Source of the DNA: Paraflavitalea sp. CAU 1676
Lineage (GTDB): Bacteria > Bacteroidota > Bacteroidia > Chitinophagales > Chitinophagaceae
DNA length: 64,000 nucleotides
Direction of reading: 5' to 3'
Assembly: GCF_029223285.1 (NCBI RefSeq)
Contig: NZ_JARHUJ010000004.1
Coordinates: 248,001-312,000, forward strand
Shown: one piece after another, positions 1 through 10,500 of the stretch
How positions within the stretch are numbered: the stretch's first letter is position 1
Layout of the letters: every line of letters starts with the position of its first letter
Notes under the pieces: generated by a model
Databases searched by the model: none
Told to the model about the DNA's origin: nothing
What the model saw: only the letters and a program-made list of their open reading frames with translations
Made by a program: the position numbers and the translations under genes

Positions 1-1800
1 CTTACGGGCGAGTCGAGGAACGTGGGTGGTAACCTGCCGCTCGGTGAGATCACCGATAATTCCAAAGACGGCTATCGCTGGTCAAACACCCTTACTTATA
101 ATTTCAAAACTGGAAACGACCATACCTTCACGGTGATGGGCGGCCACGAGATGATCGATGCCAAGGGCATGGTTAAATTCATGCGCGCCAAATATTTTGC
201 CGAGAACCTGCAGCCCGAAAAGCTGTTCTCGAATTTTTCGTTGGGAACGGTTGATCGACTCTCGTCGAATGATCTCGTAGGTAATTCACTCATGTCTTTC
301 TTCGGCCGGGCCAATTATTCTTATAAAGGGAAATACCTCGCTTCACTCACTTTCAGAGCAGATGGATCGAGTTTATTTGCCCAGGGCAACCAGTGGGGTT
401 ACTTCCCTTCTGTGTCGGTGGCCTGGCGTTTATCCGAAGAGGATTTCCTGAAGGACGTGAATTTTGTCAATGACCTTAAGCTCCGTCTTAGCTATGGAGA
501 AGCTGGTAACAACCGCATCGGCATCAATAACTTTAAAGAAACCTACATGATCTCCGATGTACGCACCATTGGTTTCGGAGATGTGGCCAATCCTTATTAT
601 ACGTTCACCGCTGCGGAATTGCCCAATCCAACCCTCCGCTGGGAAACAACGGTTACCCGTAATGCAGGTCTCGATTTTACCCTCTTCGGTAATGCAGTAA
701 CAGGTTCACTGGACGTGTACTGGAATACCACCAAGGACCTGCTCGTCAAAGAACCAATACCACAGCTCACCGGTTTTTCAAGCCAGTGGGTCAATATCGG
801 CCAAACCTCCAACAAGGGTATTGAACTTGGCTTGAATGCGAACCTGATCAATAAGAAAGATTTTACCCTGACTGGTTCTTTTAATATCGGTTCCAATACT
901 GCACGTATCGATGCATTGGGCGCCGCTACTCAAATGTCGGTCAACTCCAATTGGGCCAGCACCGATCTGAAAGCGCAGGACGATTTCCGCGTGATAGTAG
1001 GGCAAACAGTGGGGCTCATGTATGGATATGTGACCGATGGCTTTTACACTTCCGACGACTTTGCATCCTATAATCCCGCCAACGGTTCTTATACTTTGAA
1101 AGATAAGATCGCCAATGCTGCGGCAGTATCGGGTGGTATCAGCATCCGCCCCGGTGTGCTGAAACTGAAAGACCTCAACGGCGACGGGGTGATATCGCCC
1201 GACAAAGACCGTCAGATCATCGGCCAGGCGCTGCCTAAATTTCAGGGTGGTTTTGGATTGAACACAACCTATAAAGGACTCGACGCATCTGTGTTCTTCA
1301 ACTTTGTGTATGGCAACGATGTGTACAATACCGGAAAGATCAGTCTGAACATGCTGTATCGTACTACTTATGGCAATATGCTCAATACGGTCAATTCAAA
1401 TGATCGGTACAAATACATCGACGCCAATGGCGTGCTCGTTACGGATCTGCAAAAGCTGGCAGAGTTGAACAAGGATGCGAAGATCTGGTCGCCCTTTTCG
1501 ATGGGTACGGCATCGCCGGTGTTCCATTCCTGGGCAGTGGAAGATGGCTCCTTCCTGCGACTCAATAATATCACCATTGGTTATTCATTGCCCAAGAGTC
1601 TGATCTCGAAAGTTGCGATGACTCGTTTCCGTGTGTATGCAACTGTGTACAATGCGTTCCTGTGGACGAAATACACGGGTTACGATCCCGAGGTGAGCGC
1701 TAACCGCAATACGGGATACAATGCCCTTACGCCGGGGGTGGACTATTCGGGATATCCCAAAAGCCGTTCGTATACGGTTGGTCTGAACATCACCTTCTAA
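1..1800 (+). CDS. SusC/RagA-family TonB-linked outer membrane transporter (3' part)
   Basis: The reading frame is open from the first base, so this is the C-terminal part (600 residues) of a gene that begins outside the window. It carries typical SusC barrel segments such as 'YSYKGKYLASLTFRADGSS' and 'LKLRLSYGEAGNN', and it ends in the aromatic beta-strand 'YTVGLNITF' expected of an outer-membrane barrel. SusC proteins import oligosaccharides in a TonB-dependent way with a SusD lid. The SusD gene follows after 32 bases and the genes after it degrade pectin, so I infer that the cargo is a pectin oligosaccharide. The in-frame GTG at 22 is not a real start because the same barrel sequence continues upstream of it. 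Confidence 0.95.
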   Translation, partial: LTGESRNVGGNLPLGEITDNSKDGYRWSNTLTYNFKTGNDHTFTVMGGHEMIDAKGMVKFMRAKYFAENLQPEKLFSNFSLGTVDRLSSNDLVGNSLMSFFGRANYSYKGKYLASLTFRADGSSLFAQGNQWGYFPSVSVAWRLSEEDFLKDVNFVNDLKLRLSYGEAGNNRIGINNFKETYMISDVRTIGFGDVANPYYTFTAAELPNPTLRWETTVTRNAGLDFTLFGNAVTGSLDVYWNTTKDLLVKEPIPQLTGFSSQWVNIGQTSNKGIELGLNANLINKKDFTLTGSFNIGSNTARIDALGAATQMSVNSNWASTDLKAQDDFRVIVGQTVGLMYGYVTDGFYTSDDFASYNPANGSYTLKDKIANAAAVSGGISIRPGVLKLKDLNGDGVISPDKDRQIIGQALPKFQGGFGLNTTYKGLDASVFFNFVYGNDVYNTGKISLNMLYRTTYGNMLNTVNSNDRYKYIDANGVLVTDLQKLAELNKDAKIWSPFSMGTASPVFHSWAVEDGSFLRLNNITIGYSLPKSLISKVAMTRFRVYATVYNAFLWTKYTGYDPEVSANRNTGYNALTPGVDYSGYPKSRSYTVGLNITF

Positions 1801-1832
1801 CTGTTATTTCCAACACAGAAAAAATTGAATGT

Positions 1833-3668
1833 ATGAAACGTCTTGCCATATATAGTCTCGCAATACTGCCCCTCGTGGCAGGTTCCTGTAAGAAGTTCCT
1901 CAACAAAGAATATGAATCGGTCTTTGAAGAAGAATATGTTTTCGGCAGCGAGCCCGATGCCCGCAAGGCCGTGAATGCGGCCTACGCCTTGTTCAATCAG
2001 GATGCTTTTACTTCCCGCGTTTCGAACAATTTTACCGGTAACTCCGATATTGAGGTGGGTGGAGTAGGAGCATCGCCCGATAACTCGCGGCGCGATATCT
2101 GGTCGTTCGAGGCTTCCGATGCCAATGCCGACCTGCTCACGGTATGGAATAATGCCTATAGCGCCATTAACCGGGCCAACGATGCCGTTGAAGGAATTAC
2201 CAATAGTTCTATCTATAAAGTGTCGTCCGAAATGAAGCAGCTGGCCGGCGAGGCAGCTGCGCTGCGTGCCTACTGGTATTACCTGTTGATGAACCATTGG
2301 GGCGATGTGCCGTTCAAGTTCAAGCCTACCAAGTCGGGCGATAACTTCTATTTGGCCCGCACAAACAGGGATAGTGCACTGACAGCGCTGATAGAAGATC
2401 TCCGGAAATATGAGCCGAACATGAAATGGGCTAAGGACCTCGACTTCGGTATCGAGCGGATGAACCGTGAGTTTGTGATCGGCATGATTGCCCGGCTGTC
2501 GCTGATGCGCGGCGGTTATTGGTTGTATCCGGATATGAAGATGAAGCGAATGCCCGATTACCTCAACTATTACAAGATTGCGAATGAGTACTGCAAGAAG
2601 CTGATTGAACTACAGCCGCATAACCTCAACCCCGATTTTAAGAAGATCTTTTACAACGAGTGCCAGGGCGTTACACCGCTTAATGATGATGTGTTGTACG
2701 AAGTAGCCTTCCATCCGGGCTTTGGTGATGTGGGTTGGTGCAATGGCGTAAAGGTCGATGCCGGATCGCATGCTTATGGCTCCGGTTCCAATTACCTCAG
2801 CCTGCCCCCCAGCTACTATTATTCGTTCGATACACTCGACAAGCGGCTGGAAGTAACCTGTGCCATTACCTATTTCGATGCAACGCTCCAGGAGCTGCCT
2901 TCGGCTTCTACCTCTATTGCACCTGGCAAATGGAACCGCCTGTGGTTGAAAACACCTCCGGGGTCAGCCTCTGCCAAAGGAACGGGTATCAACTGGCCGC
3001 TCATGCGCTACAGCGATGTATTGCTCATGCTGGCCGAAACGGAAAATGAGATCAACAATGGCCCTACGGCTGCCGCAAAAGAGGCGTTGGCCAAAGTACG
3101 TCGCCGTGCATTCGACAGTAAGAACTGGGCAGAAAAGGTGGACGCCTATATCGCGGCCCAAAGCAGCAAAGATGCTTTCTTCGAGGCGATCGTTGATGAA
3201 CGTGCCTGGGAGTTTGGCGGCGAGTGCTTACGTAAGTATGACCTCGCTCGCTGGAACAACTACGGTCAGAAGATCGCAGAAGCCAAAAAGATCATGACCG
3301 ATATGGGAGCAGACGCTTATGGCGTTGGACCGGGCACCTATGCCAACCTTCCTGATTATCTCTATTATAAAAAGACAGATATCAAAGGCGTTGTCTGGTA
3401 TTCTAAATACAGGAAGCCTGCTGTTGCGCCGCCGGTAGTGGATGTGCCGGCGAAGGGTGATAATCCTACTGGCTACCTGCGCTTCGCCTGGAACCGCTCC
3501 CTGCGCAATACAACGGCACCAGGTGGCCCTTCAGATTTTATTATCAGAACATGGAGAGGCTACAAGGATGAATCGGGCGTATTGCCGGTACGTTACATTC
3601 TTCCTTTACATGGCTCGGTGCTTACCAATAGCCAGGGTACACTGAAAAACGACGGATACGGATACTAA
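1833..3668 (+). CDS. SusD/RagB-family nutrient-binding outer membrane lipoprotein
   Basis: A 611-residue SusD homologue. The N-terminus is a lipoprotein signal peptide with lipobox 'VAGSC' (Cys19). It is followed by the alpha-helical SusD body, with the conserved segments 'ALRAYWYYLLMNHWGDVPF' near residue 145 and 'ERAWEFGGECLRKYDLARW' near residue 455. SusD proteins sit on the cell surface as the lid of the SusC transporter and capture glycans. The gene starts 32 bases after the SusC stop and is 13 bases from the next gene, so it belongs to the same transcription unit. Pectin specificity is inferred from its neighbours and is not visible in the sequence. Confidence 0.95.
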   Translation: MKRLAIYSLAILPLVAGSCKKFLNKEYESVFEEEYVFGSEPDARKAVNAAYALFNQDAFTSRVSNNFTGNSDIEVGGVGASPDNSRRDIWSFEASDANADLLTVWNNAYSAINRANDAVEGITNSSIYKVSSEMKQLAGEAAALRAYWYYLLMNHWGDVPFKFKPTKSGDNFYLARTNRDSALTALIEDLRKYEPNMKWAKDLDFGIERMNREFVIGMIARLSLMRGGYWLYPDMKMKRMPDYLNYYKIANEYCKKLIELQPHNLNPDFKKIFYNECQGVTPLNDDVLYEVAFHPGFGDVGWCNGVKVDAGSHAYGSGSNYLSLPPSYYYSFDTLDKRLEVTCAITYFDATLQELPSASTSIAPGKWNRLWLKTPPGSASAKGTGINWPLMRYSDVLLMLAETENEINNGPTAAAKEALAKVRRRAFDSKNWAEKVDAYIAAQSSKDAFFEAIVDERAWEFGGECLRKYDLARWNNYGQKIAEAKKIMTDMGADAYGVGPGTYANLPDYLYYKKTDIKGVVWYSKYRKPAVAPPVVDVPAKGDNPTGYLRFAWNRSLRNTTAPGGPSDFIIRTWRGYKDESGVLPVRYILPLHGSVLTNSQGTLKNDGYGY

Positions 3669-3681
3669 TAAAACTACTACC

Positions 3682-5331
3682 ATGCAAATCAAACGTTCAA
3701 TCATATATATCATACTTACCTGTTTCTGTGCCGGGGTATTCCTCGCGGCCTGCAAAAAGGACGAAGTTGAAGAACAGGTCAGGTTATTCCGCCCGGTATT
3801 AAAGGGCGATCTTGAGTCGGGCGGCAACTGGATTGAAGTGAACTGGCAGTCCATTAAAGGCGCCAAAACCTATACCATTCAGATCAGTAAGGATACATTC
3901 AAGACCGTATTCCAATCGGCGCAGGTAGATACTAATGGGCACCTGTTCCAAAACCTCGATTTTGAAACGCTTTATCAGCTCCAGGTAAAAGCCAATGCAG
4001 AAGATACGGTGTACAACTCGAAGTGGTCGACATTGGGTGCTATTAAAACGCCGAAATTCCCTTCTGTGCTGACTATACCCCTCGACGCGGATATGACGGA
4101 TAAGACCGTAAAAGTAAAATGGACCAACAGTGGAGCAGCTCTTACAAGTCTGAAGGTGTTACTGGCTTCGGACAACTCCCTGGTAAAGGAAGTGCCGCTC
4201 GACGGAACTGATATTACCAATCAATTCAAGATCGTTGCAGGTCTCACAGCTAAAACTAAATATACCATCTCCATTTACAGCGGAACCGCTTTACGCGGAA
4301 CGGAATCTTACACAACCAAAGAGCCAAGCCTTTACACCACCGTATTGAAACCCGGCGACGACTTGGTTACTGCAGTGGCCAATGCCGCGAACGGTGATGT
4401 CATCGGTCTGGATCCGGGCTCCTACAACTGTGTCGACGCTACATCTACTTATACCAACCTGGTCATTTCGCAAAAGACGATCTCCATTGTTTCCACATCC
4501 GGCGATCCAACCAAAACAAAAGTCAATTTCAAAGAGATTACGTTAAAAGGTACTGGAGCAGGTGTAACGCTTAAAGGAATTGAATTCGATGGTTCGGCTG
4601 GTTCTGCCGCTTATTTTCTGAATCTAACAGGGCTTACACTGGATGCAGATGCTGCTACATTCACGGACCTGGTCGTTGATAACTGTATCGTGAAAACGGT
4701 GGCCAACTGCTTTCTCAGGGGGAACAGGGCCAATGCGGGCGATCATAAGGTGAACCTGATCAAGGTGAGCAATACCGTAGCTTCTAATAGCGGGGTTGGT
4801 TCTACCTATGTGTTCTTTACGGTGGACAAATTACAGTTTACGAAATTAGAATTGGTAAAATCTACATTTCACAGCATGGGCCGGGCCTTCATCAACTGTA
4901 GTGCAACATTGTCGGGCGCCAAGCCAACGATCCTCGTTGATCAATGCACCATCAATAATTTCGGATCGGGTGGCACCTCGAGGAACTATACCATCTTTGA
5001 TGCGAATGCAAACCCGGTTGACCTTACCATTCAGAATTCTATTATCGCCAATACCCCCATGAAGGACCAAACGATTGGTAACGCAGCCATTAGAGCTTCA
5101 GCAGCCACATCGGTATTGCTGTTTACCAATAACAACACCTTTAACGTCACCAATGGAGCAGCTACGCCGGCAGCATTGACCTATCCGGCCAACCTTACCA
5201 TGACAAGCAATAAAACAGTGGGGCTTGGATGGGATGGTACCACAACGAACTTCAGTTTACCCGCTGGCTCGGAATTAAGAACCAGCAGCTCATCGGGCGG
5301 CCCCATCGGCGATCCGCGCTGGGCACAATAA
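3682..5331 (+). CDS. Surface lipoprotein with Fn3-like and beta-helix domains (DUF4957/DUF5123-like)
   Basis: 549 residues beginning with a lipoprotein signal peptide, lipobox 'FLAAC' (Cys24). Residues about 35-215 look like two fibronectin type III-like beta-sandwich units ('GAKTYTIQISKDTF', 'LTAKTKYTISIYSG'). Residues about 220-549 form a right-handed parallel beta-helix-like region with repeated short strands and asparagine turns. This resembles the DUF4957/DUF5123 proteins that often follow SusD in pectin loci. No catalytic motif of a known lyase or hydrolase is evident, so I read it as a surface glycan-binding protein in the place of SusE/F. A degenerate or new pectin-cleaving activity cannot be excluded. 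It lies between SusD and the first pectate lyase with gaps of 13 and 14 bases. Confidence 0.8.
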   Translation: MQIKRSIIYIILTCFCAGVFLAACKKDEVEEQVRLFRPVLKGDLESGGNWIEVNWQSIKGAKTYTIQISKDTFKTVFQSAQVDTNGHLFQNLDFETLYQLQVKANAEDTVYNSKWSTLGAIKTPKFPSVLTIPLDADMTDKTVKVKWTNSGAALTSLKVLLASDNSLVKEVPLDGTDITNQFKIVAGLTAKTKYTISIYSGTALRGTESYTTKEPSLYTTVLKPGDDLVTAVANAANGDVIGLDPGSYNCVDATSTYTNLVISQKTISIVSTSGDPTKTKVNFKEITLKGTGAGVTLKGIEFDGSAGSAAYFLNLTGLTLDADAATFTDLVVDNCIVKTVANCFLRGNRANAGDHKVNLIKVSNTVASNSGVGSTYVFFTVDKLQFTKLELVKSTFHSMGRAFINCSATLSGAKPTILVDQCTINNFGSGGTSRNYTIFDANANPVDLTIQNSIIANTPMKDQTIGNAAIRASAATSVLLFTNNNTFNVTNGAATPAALTYPANLTMTSNKTVGLGWDGTTTNFSLPAGSELRTSSSSGGPIGDPRWAQ

Positions 5332-5345
5332 AATAATAGCAACGT

Positions 5346-6758
5346 ATGAAAAGAACGATCCTTACCCTGGCATGGATAACCACAACGCTGATCTCCTGTA
5401 CGGCGCAGCAAAAGCCAGTGACATCTCCCGATGACCCGCAAGTTGCTTTTCCCGGCGCAGAAGGTTTTGGCCGCTATGCCACCGGCGGCAGGGGAGGAAA
5501 AGTCTTTATTGTCAATAATCTCAACGATGCAGGCCCTGGCAGTTTCCGCGAAGCTGCCTCGGCCAAAGCATCGCGCATCATCGTATTTGCCGTATCCGGA
5601 ACCATCCACCTCAACACACGCCTCACCATAGCCGGTAATGTAACGATAGCCGGCCAATCGGCTCCCGGAGATGGCATCTGCCTCGCCGATCAACCAGTCA
5701 ATTTCGGGGGCGACAATATCATTATCCGCTTCCTCCGGTTCAGGATGGGCGATAAATACCAAAAGGGCGGCATGGTAGACGGCAATGGTGCCGATGATGC
5801 GCTTGGTGGTACCAAAAGAAAGCACCTCCTCATCGATCATTGCAGCCTCAGCTGGAGTACCGATGAAGTGATGTCGATCTATGCCGGCGACAGCTCTACG
5901 CTGCAATGGAACCTCATTGCCGAACCGCTCAATTACAGTTATCATTTCGAAACAGGCGACAAAGACTACGAGCGCCACGGTTATGGCGGTATCTGGGGCG
6001 GCAGGCACTTATCGGCCCACCACAACCTGATTGCGCATTGTAATAGCCGTACCCCCCGCTTTGATGGAATACGCAACGCTCCCGAGGAAAATGTGGACTA
6101 TCGCAACAACGTCATTTACAACTGGGGCCATAACAATACACACGCCGGTGAAGGTGGCCGCTACAATATCGTGAACAACTACTACAAGTATGGCCCCTCT
6201 ACCGGCAGCAAAGTGCGTTTTCAGTTCCTGAATCCTTTCAATCGAACCGATATACCGTATGGTAAGTTTTATGTTGAAGGTAATTATGTAGATGGTTCTA
6301 CAGCGATTACAACCAACAATTGGTTGGGCGTAAAAGTAGGTAATGGCGGTAAAGACGACGAAGGACAGGCAAAGCTCGATCAGCCAATTGCTATAGTGCC
6401 AGTGAATACACAAACTGCTGAAAAAGCCTATGAACTGGTATTGCAGCAGGCAGGCGCTATACGCCCTAAACGCGATATCATGGATCAACGAATTATCCGC
6501 GATGTGCAGAACAGGACCGGGGGATTTGTCGACGTGCAGGGGGGCTTTCCCCACGGCACCGCCTACGAGCTAACGGTCACCGCCTGGCCGGCATTGCAGG
6601 CAACCGCTGCACTGGTCGATAGCGATCAGGATGGAATGCCCGATGCCTGGGAGAAGAAGCACCAACTCAATGCGGCCGATGCACGCGATGCAAGCGCCTA
6701 TACATTGAACAAAGGATACACCAATATCGAAATATACCTGCATGAACTGGCACAATAA
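5346..6758 (+). CDS. Pectate lyase, PL1 family, lipoprotein
   Basis: 470 residues. A lipoprotein signal peptide (lipobox 'LISC', Cys18) precedes the mature enzyme, which starts at 'VAFPGAEGFGRYATGGRGG' (residues 33-51), the hallmark N-terminus of Bacteroidota PL1 pectate lyases. The parallel beta-helix carries 'LLIDHCSLSWSTDE' and 'YGGIWGGRHLSAHHNLIAH', both conserved in the family. Near residue 420 'DSDQDGMPDAWE' looks like a calcium-binding thrombospondin type 3-like loop. PL1 enzymes cut homogalacturonan by beta-elimination and leave 4,5-unsaturated uronates, which KduI and KduD (38 kb region) would then process. The stop overlaps the next gene by 17 bases, which points to translational coupling. 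Its PL1 domain is clearly paralogous to the N-terminal half of the fusion at 7571. Confidence 0.93.
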   Translation: MKRTILTLAWITTTLISCTAQQKPVTSPDDPQVAFPGAEGFGRYATGGRGGKVFIVNNLNDAGPGSFREAASAKASRIIVFAVSGTIHLNTRLTIAGNVTIAGQSAPGDGICLADQPVNFGGDNIIIRFLRFRMGDKYQKGGMVDGNGADDALGGTKRKHLLIDHCSLSWSTDEVMSIYAGDSSTLQWNLIAEPLNYSYHFETGDKDYERHGYGGIWGGRHLSAHHNLIAHCNSRTPRFDGIRNAPEENVDYRNNVIYNWGHNNTHAGEGGRYNIVNNYYKYGPSTGSKVRFQFLNPFNRTDIPYGKFYVEGNYVDGSTAITTNNWLGVKVGNGGKDDEGQAKLDQPIAIVPVNTQTAEKAYELVLQQAGAIRPKRDIMDQRIIRDVQNRTGGFVDVQGGFPHGTAYELTVTAWPALQATAALVDSDQDGMPDAWEKKHQLNAADARDASAYTLNKGYTNIEIYLHELAQ

Positions 6759-7509
6759 GATATCCGTACGTAGCCTCGCTGTATATGCGTTCTTACTGAT
6801 GGCATTCTCGATGCCACTGCGTAAAAAGATCACCGTTTACCTGATAGGCGACTCCACCATGTCCATCAAACAGGTAAAGGCTTATCCCGAGACGGGCTGG
6901 GGGGTACCCTTCGTATATTTCTTCGATTCTACCGTTACTGTCGACAACCGCGCGCAGAACGGACGCAGCACCCGCACCTTTATGGCAGAAGGTCGTTGGA
7001 AACCCGTGGTCGATAACCTGCAGGAAGGCGATTATGTGCTGGTGCAGTTTGGCCACAACGATGAGGTAAAAACAAAAGCCAGTTATACGACCGAAGAGGA
7101 GTTTAAGAAAAACCTGACCCAATATGTGGAGGATGCCCGCAGCAAAAAGGCCATACCGGTATTGATCACGCCGGTTGCCCGCCGCAAGTTTGATAGTGCG
7201 GGACGTATCGAAAGTACGCACGAACTTTATTCCGGCATTGTTCGCACAACGGCCAGGGAGCTGAATGTGCCACTGATCGACCTCGATAAAAAAAGTCAGG
7301 CCCTGCTGCAGTCTATGGGTGTTGAGCACTCGAAGCTGCTATTCCTGCAACTGAAGCCTGGTGAGCATCCCAACTATCCGCAAGGCAAAGACGATAATAC
7401 ACATTTCAATGAACTGGGTGCGAGGCTAATGGCGCAGCTGGTACTGGAAGAAGTGAGAAACCTGCAACTTGAACTGGCTGATAGGATCGTGAAGCCCCCG
7501 GTTAAATAA
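6742..7509 (+). CDS. Rhamnogalacturonan acetylesterase-like SGNH hydrolase (CE12)
   Basis: 255 residues with a hydrophobic N-terminal signal segment. The SGNH blocks are visible: block I 'IGDSTMS' with nucleophile Ser38, the Gly/Asn blocks 'NRAQNGRST' and 'QFGHND', and block V 'DNTHFNELG' near residues 218-225 with the catalytic Asp and His. The spacing 'GDSTM...GWG' is typical of CE12 rhamnogalacturonan acetylesterases such as RhgT. The expected role is removal of acetyl groups from pectic backbones so that lyases and hydrolases can reach them. The start codon lies inside the end of the pectate lyase gene, so the two are probably translated together. Confidence 0.88.
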   Translation: MNWHNKISVRSLAVYAFLLMAFSMPLRKKITVYLIGDSTMSIKQVKAYPETGWGVPFVYFFDSTVTVDNRAQNGRSTRTFMAEGRWKPVVDNLQEGDYVLVQFGHNDEVKTKASYTTEEEFKKNLTQYVEDARSKKAIPVLITPVARRKFDSAGRIESTHELYSGIVRTTARELNVPLIDLDKKSQALLQSMGVEHSKLLFLQLKPGEHPNYPQGKDDNTHFNELGARLMAQLVLEEVRNLQLELADRIVKPPVK

Positions 7510-7570
7510 ACAAGGCCTGTTGTGCCTGCATGGTGATCATACCCCCGTAACCGCCAATCAAACGACTGCT

Positions 7571-10500
7571 ATGAATAGAACTTATACCCTTACAAGGTAT
7601 CACTCAATCCTATTGTCCAAACTGGTTGTTTTGCTGTGGTTGCTCGGCAGCTGGCAATTGACAACCGCGCAAACCATTGCTTTTCCGGGTGCGGAAGGCG
7701 CCGGCCGCTTTGCCACAGGTGGTCGCGGCACTGCAACACAACCCACACAGGTATTTGAAGTAACCAGCCTGGGCGACGACAATACACCCGGCACCCTTCG
7801 ATATGCCGTATCAGCATCACAGACTACCTATCCCCATCGTACCATCGTGTTTCGCGTGGCTGGTACCATTCACCTTACAGCTAAGCTCAATATCCGCAGC
7901 AATACCACCATTGCCGGACAAACAGCCCCCGGAGGCGGCATCTGCATCGCCGACCATCCCGTCGTCATCAGCGGCGATAATGTGATCCTTCGCTACGTGC
8001 GCATCAGGATGGGCGATCGCTACCAGGATAAAGGAAAGGTCGACGGCAGTGGCGGCGATGATGTGCTCGGTAACCTCGGCAATAAGAACATCATCATCGA
8101 TCATTGCTCCATCAGCTGGAGTTCCGACGAATGCCTCACCATATACAGAGGCGATAGTGTAACCATCCAATGGAGCATTGTTTCGGAACCACTAAACTAC
8201 TCCTACCATTTCGAGGCCGGCGGTACAGATTACCAGGAGCACGGATACGGTGGTATCTGGGGGTCAAAAAGAGGTTCGTTTCACCACAACCTCATTGCCC
8301 ATGTAAAAGGAAGGGCGCCACGCTTTGCAGGCAGCAGTACCTATGCGCCTGCAACCGCGGGAACTGAGAATGCCGATTTCCGCAATAACGTGATCTATAA
8401 CTGGATATCGTATAGCACCAATGGCGGTGATGGCGGCAATTACAACGTGGTGAATAATTACTACAAATACGGCCCCTCCACCTCAACCGGCAATTCGGCC
8501 GGCATTCCCATCCGGTACATGATCATGAACCCCTCCAAATCCGACCTGCCTTATCCGAAAGTTTACCTCAGTGGCAACTATGTGGATGGTTCTACCGACA
8601 TCACCAGCAATAATTGGAAGGGCATCGCTATGTCGGGCAGCTCACTGGCAGATACAGGACTATCCAAAGTATTGCAGCCATTCGATATCGCACCGCTCAA
8701 CATGCATTCTGCGACAGATGCATACCAACTGGTGCTGCAAAAAGCAGGCGCCTTATTACCCGAGAGAGATACGCTCGATCAACGCATCATCAATGATGTG
8801 AAGAATCGAACCGGCCGGGTCATCGATGTACAGGGAGGTTTTCCGCATGGCACACCCTATGCGCAAACGGTGAATGCCTGGCCCAATCTCGCGGCCGGTA
8901 CACCACTGGCCGATGATGATCATGATGGCATGCCCAATGTATGGGAATTGGCGCGTGGGCTCAACCCCAATGATGCTGCCGACCGGGCAACGGTCAACGC
9001 CGTTGGTTATACCAATCTCGAAGTATACCTCAACGCCATCGAACCCGCCACCGCCAAAGCTGACCTGGTGGTAGCGAAAGACGGCAGCGGTCACTACACC
9101 AGCCTGCAGGCGGCCATCGATGCAGCCCCCACCGGCCGTACCACCCCTTTCATCATTTACATAAAGAATGGGATCTATAAAGAAAAGATCAATATCCCAT
9201 CCAATAAACCATTCATACACCTCATTGGTGAAAGCGTAGGCAATACCATTGTTACCTGGGACGACTACAGCGGAAAAGTGGTGGGTGGCACCACGATCGG
9301 CACCAGCACATCCGCCACCATCACCATCAGTGCGGCTGATTGTCTGGCCGCCGATATTACCTTCGAAAATGCCACTGGCTATACCGGCGACGGACCGCAG
9401 GCGCTGGCCATCAACGTGAGCGGCGACCGTTGTGCGTTCAAAAACTGCCGCTTCATCGGAGGCCAGGACACGGTATTGGCCAACGGCACCGGCAAACGAC
9501 AATACTTCAGGAACTGTTACATCGACGGCAATACCGATTTCATATTCGGTTCGGCCATCGCCGTGTTCGATTCCTGCGTCATTCACCCGCGCGACCGGGT
9601 TGACGGTGGTTCAGGTGGATATGTAACGGCCGCCAACACGCCGCAGGGGCAGGCCTATGGATATGTGTTCCGCGACTGCCGCCTAACGAAGAACCGCGGC
9701 GTCACTAATTATACACTCGGCCGTCCCTGGCAAAACGATGCCAGCAGCACCGATGCCAGCAGGGCACACAACAAAACAGTATTCATCAATTCGGTGATGT
9801 CTGCGTCCATACGTGGGGAAGGATGGTCGGCCTGGGATGCCAACACCAATACCAGTGTAATAACCTATGCCGAATACAAAACAAAAAAATGGGATGGTAC
9901 GCTGGTAAGCACCGGGCAACGGGTTAGCTGGTCAAAACAGCTAACCGATGCCGAAGCTGCATCGTATACCTTGTCCTCGATATTTGGCAGCTGGGATCCC
10001 TGCGCCACACTGGCCGGGATCTGTTCACCGCAGGCTGTTCAGCTGGCCGTGTCGAATATGCGCGTACAGCGCGGCGCCTCGCAATCAACCCTCAGCTGGA
10101 ACCTGAGCTGGCCTGTTGCCGATGTTAAGTATGACCTGTACCGCAGCACCGATAGCATACAGTTCAGTAAGATCAATGAAATAATGGGCGGCGTAGATTC
10201 AGTAGTTGCATTCAGTGTCACTGATGCTTTGCCGCAAACAGGGGTTACTTATTACTACTTTGTACAGGCATCCCGTGCCGGCATGGAGTCGCACAAAAGT
10301 CACATCGTATCGGTCAATACCCTGAAGCCGCTGAACGGCGAGTTTCGTTCGGCAGCCTCCGGCCACTGGACCAATGCAGCATCAGGCAATGGCAGCAATG
10401 CAGCGTCGGTGTGGGAGAAATATACGGCAGCTACCGATACATGGGAACTGCAACCGCTGGGCACGGCTCCCAATGCCGTGAACGTTACAATCAGGGCAGG

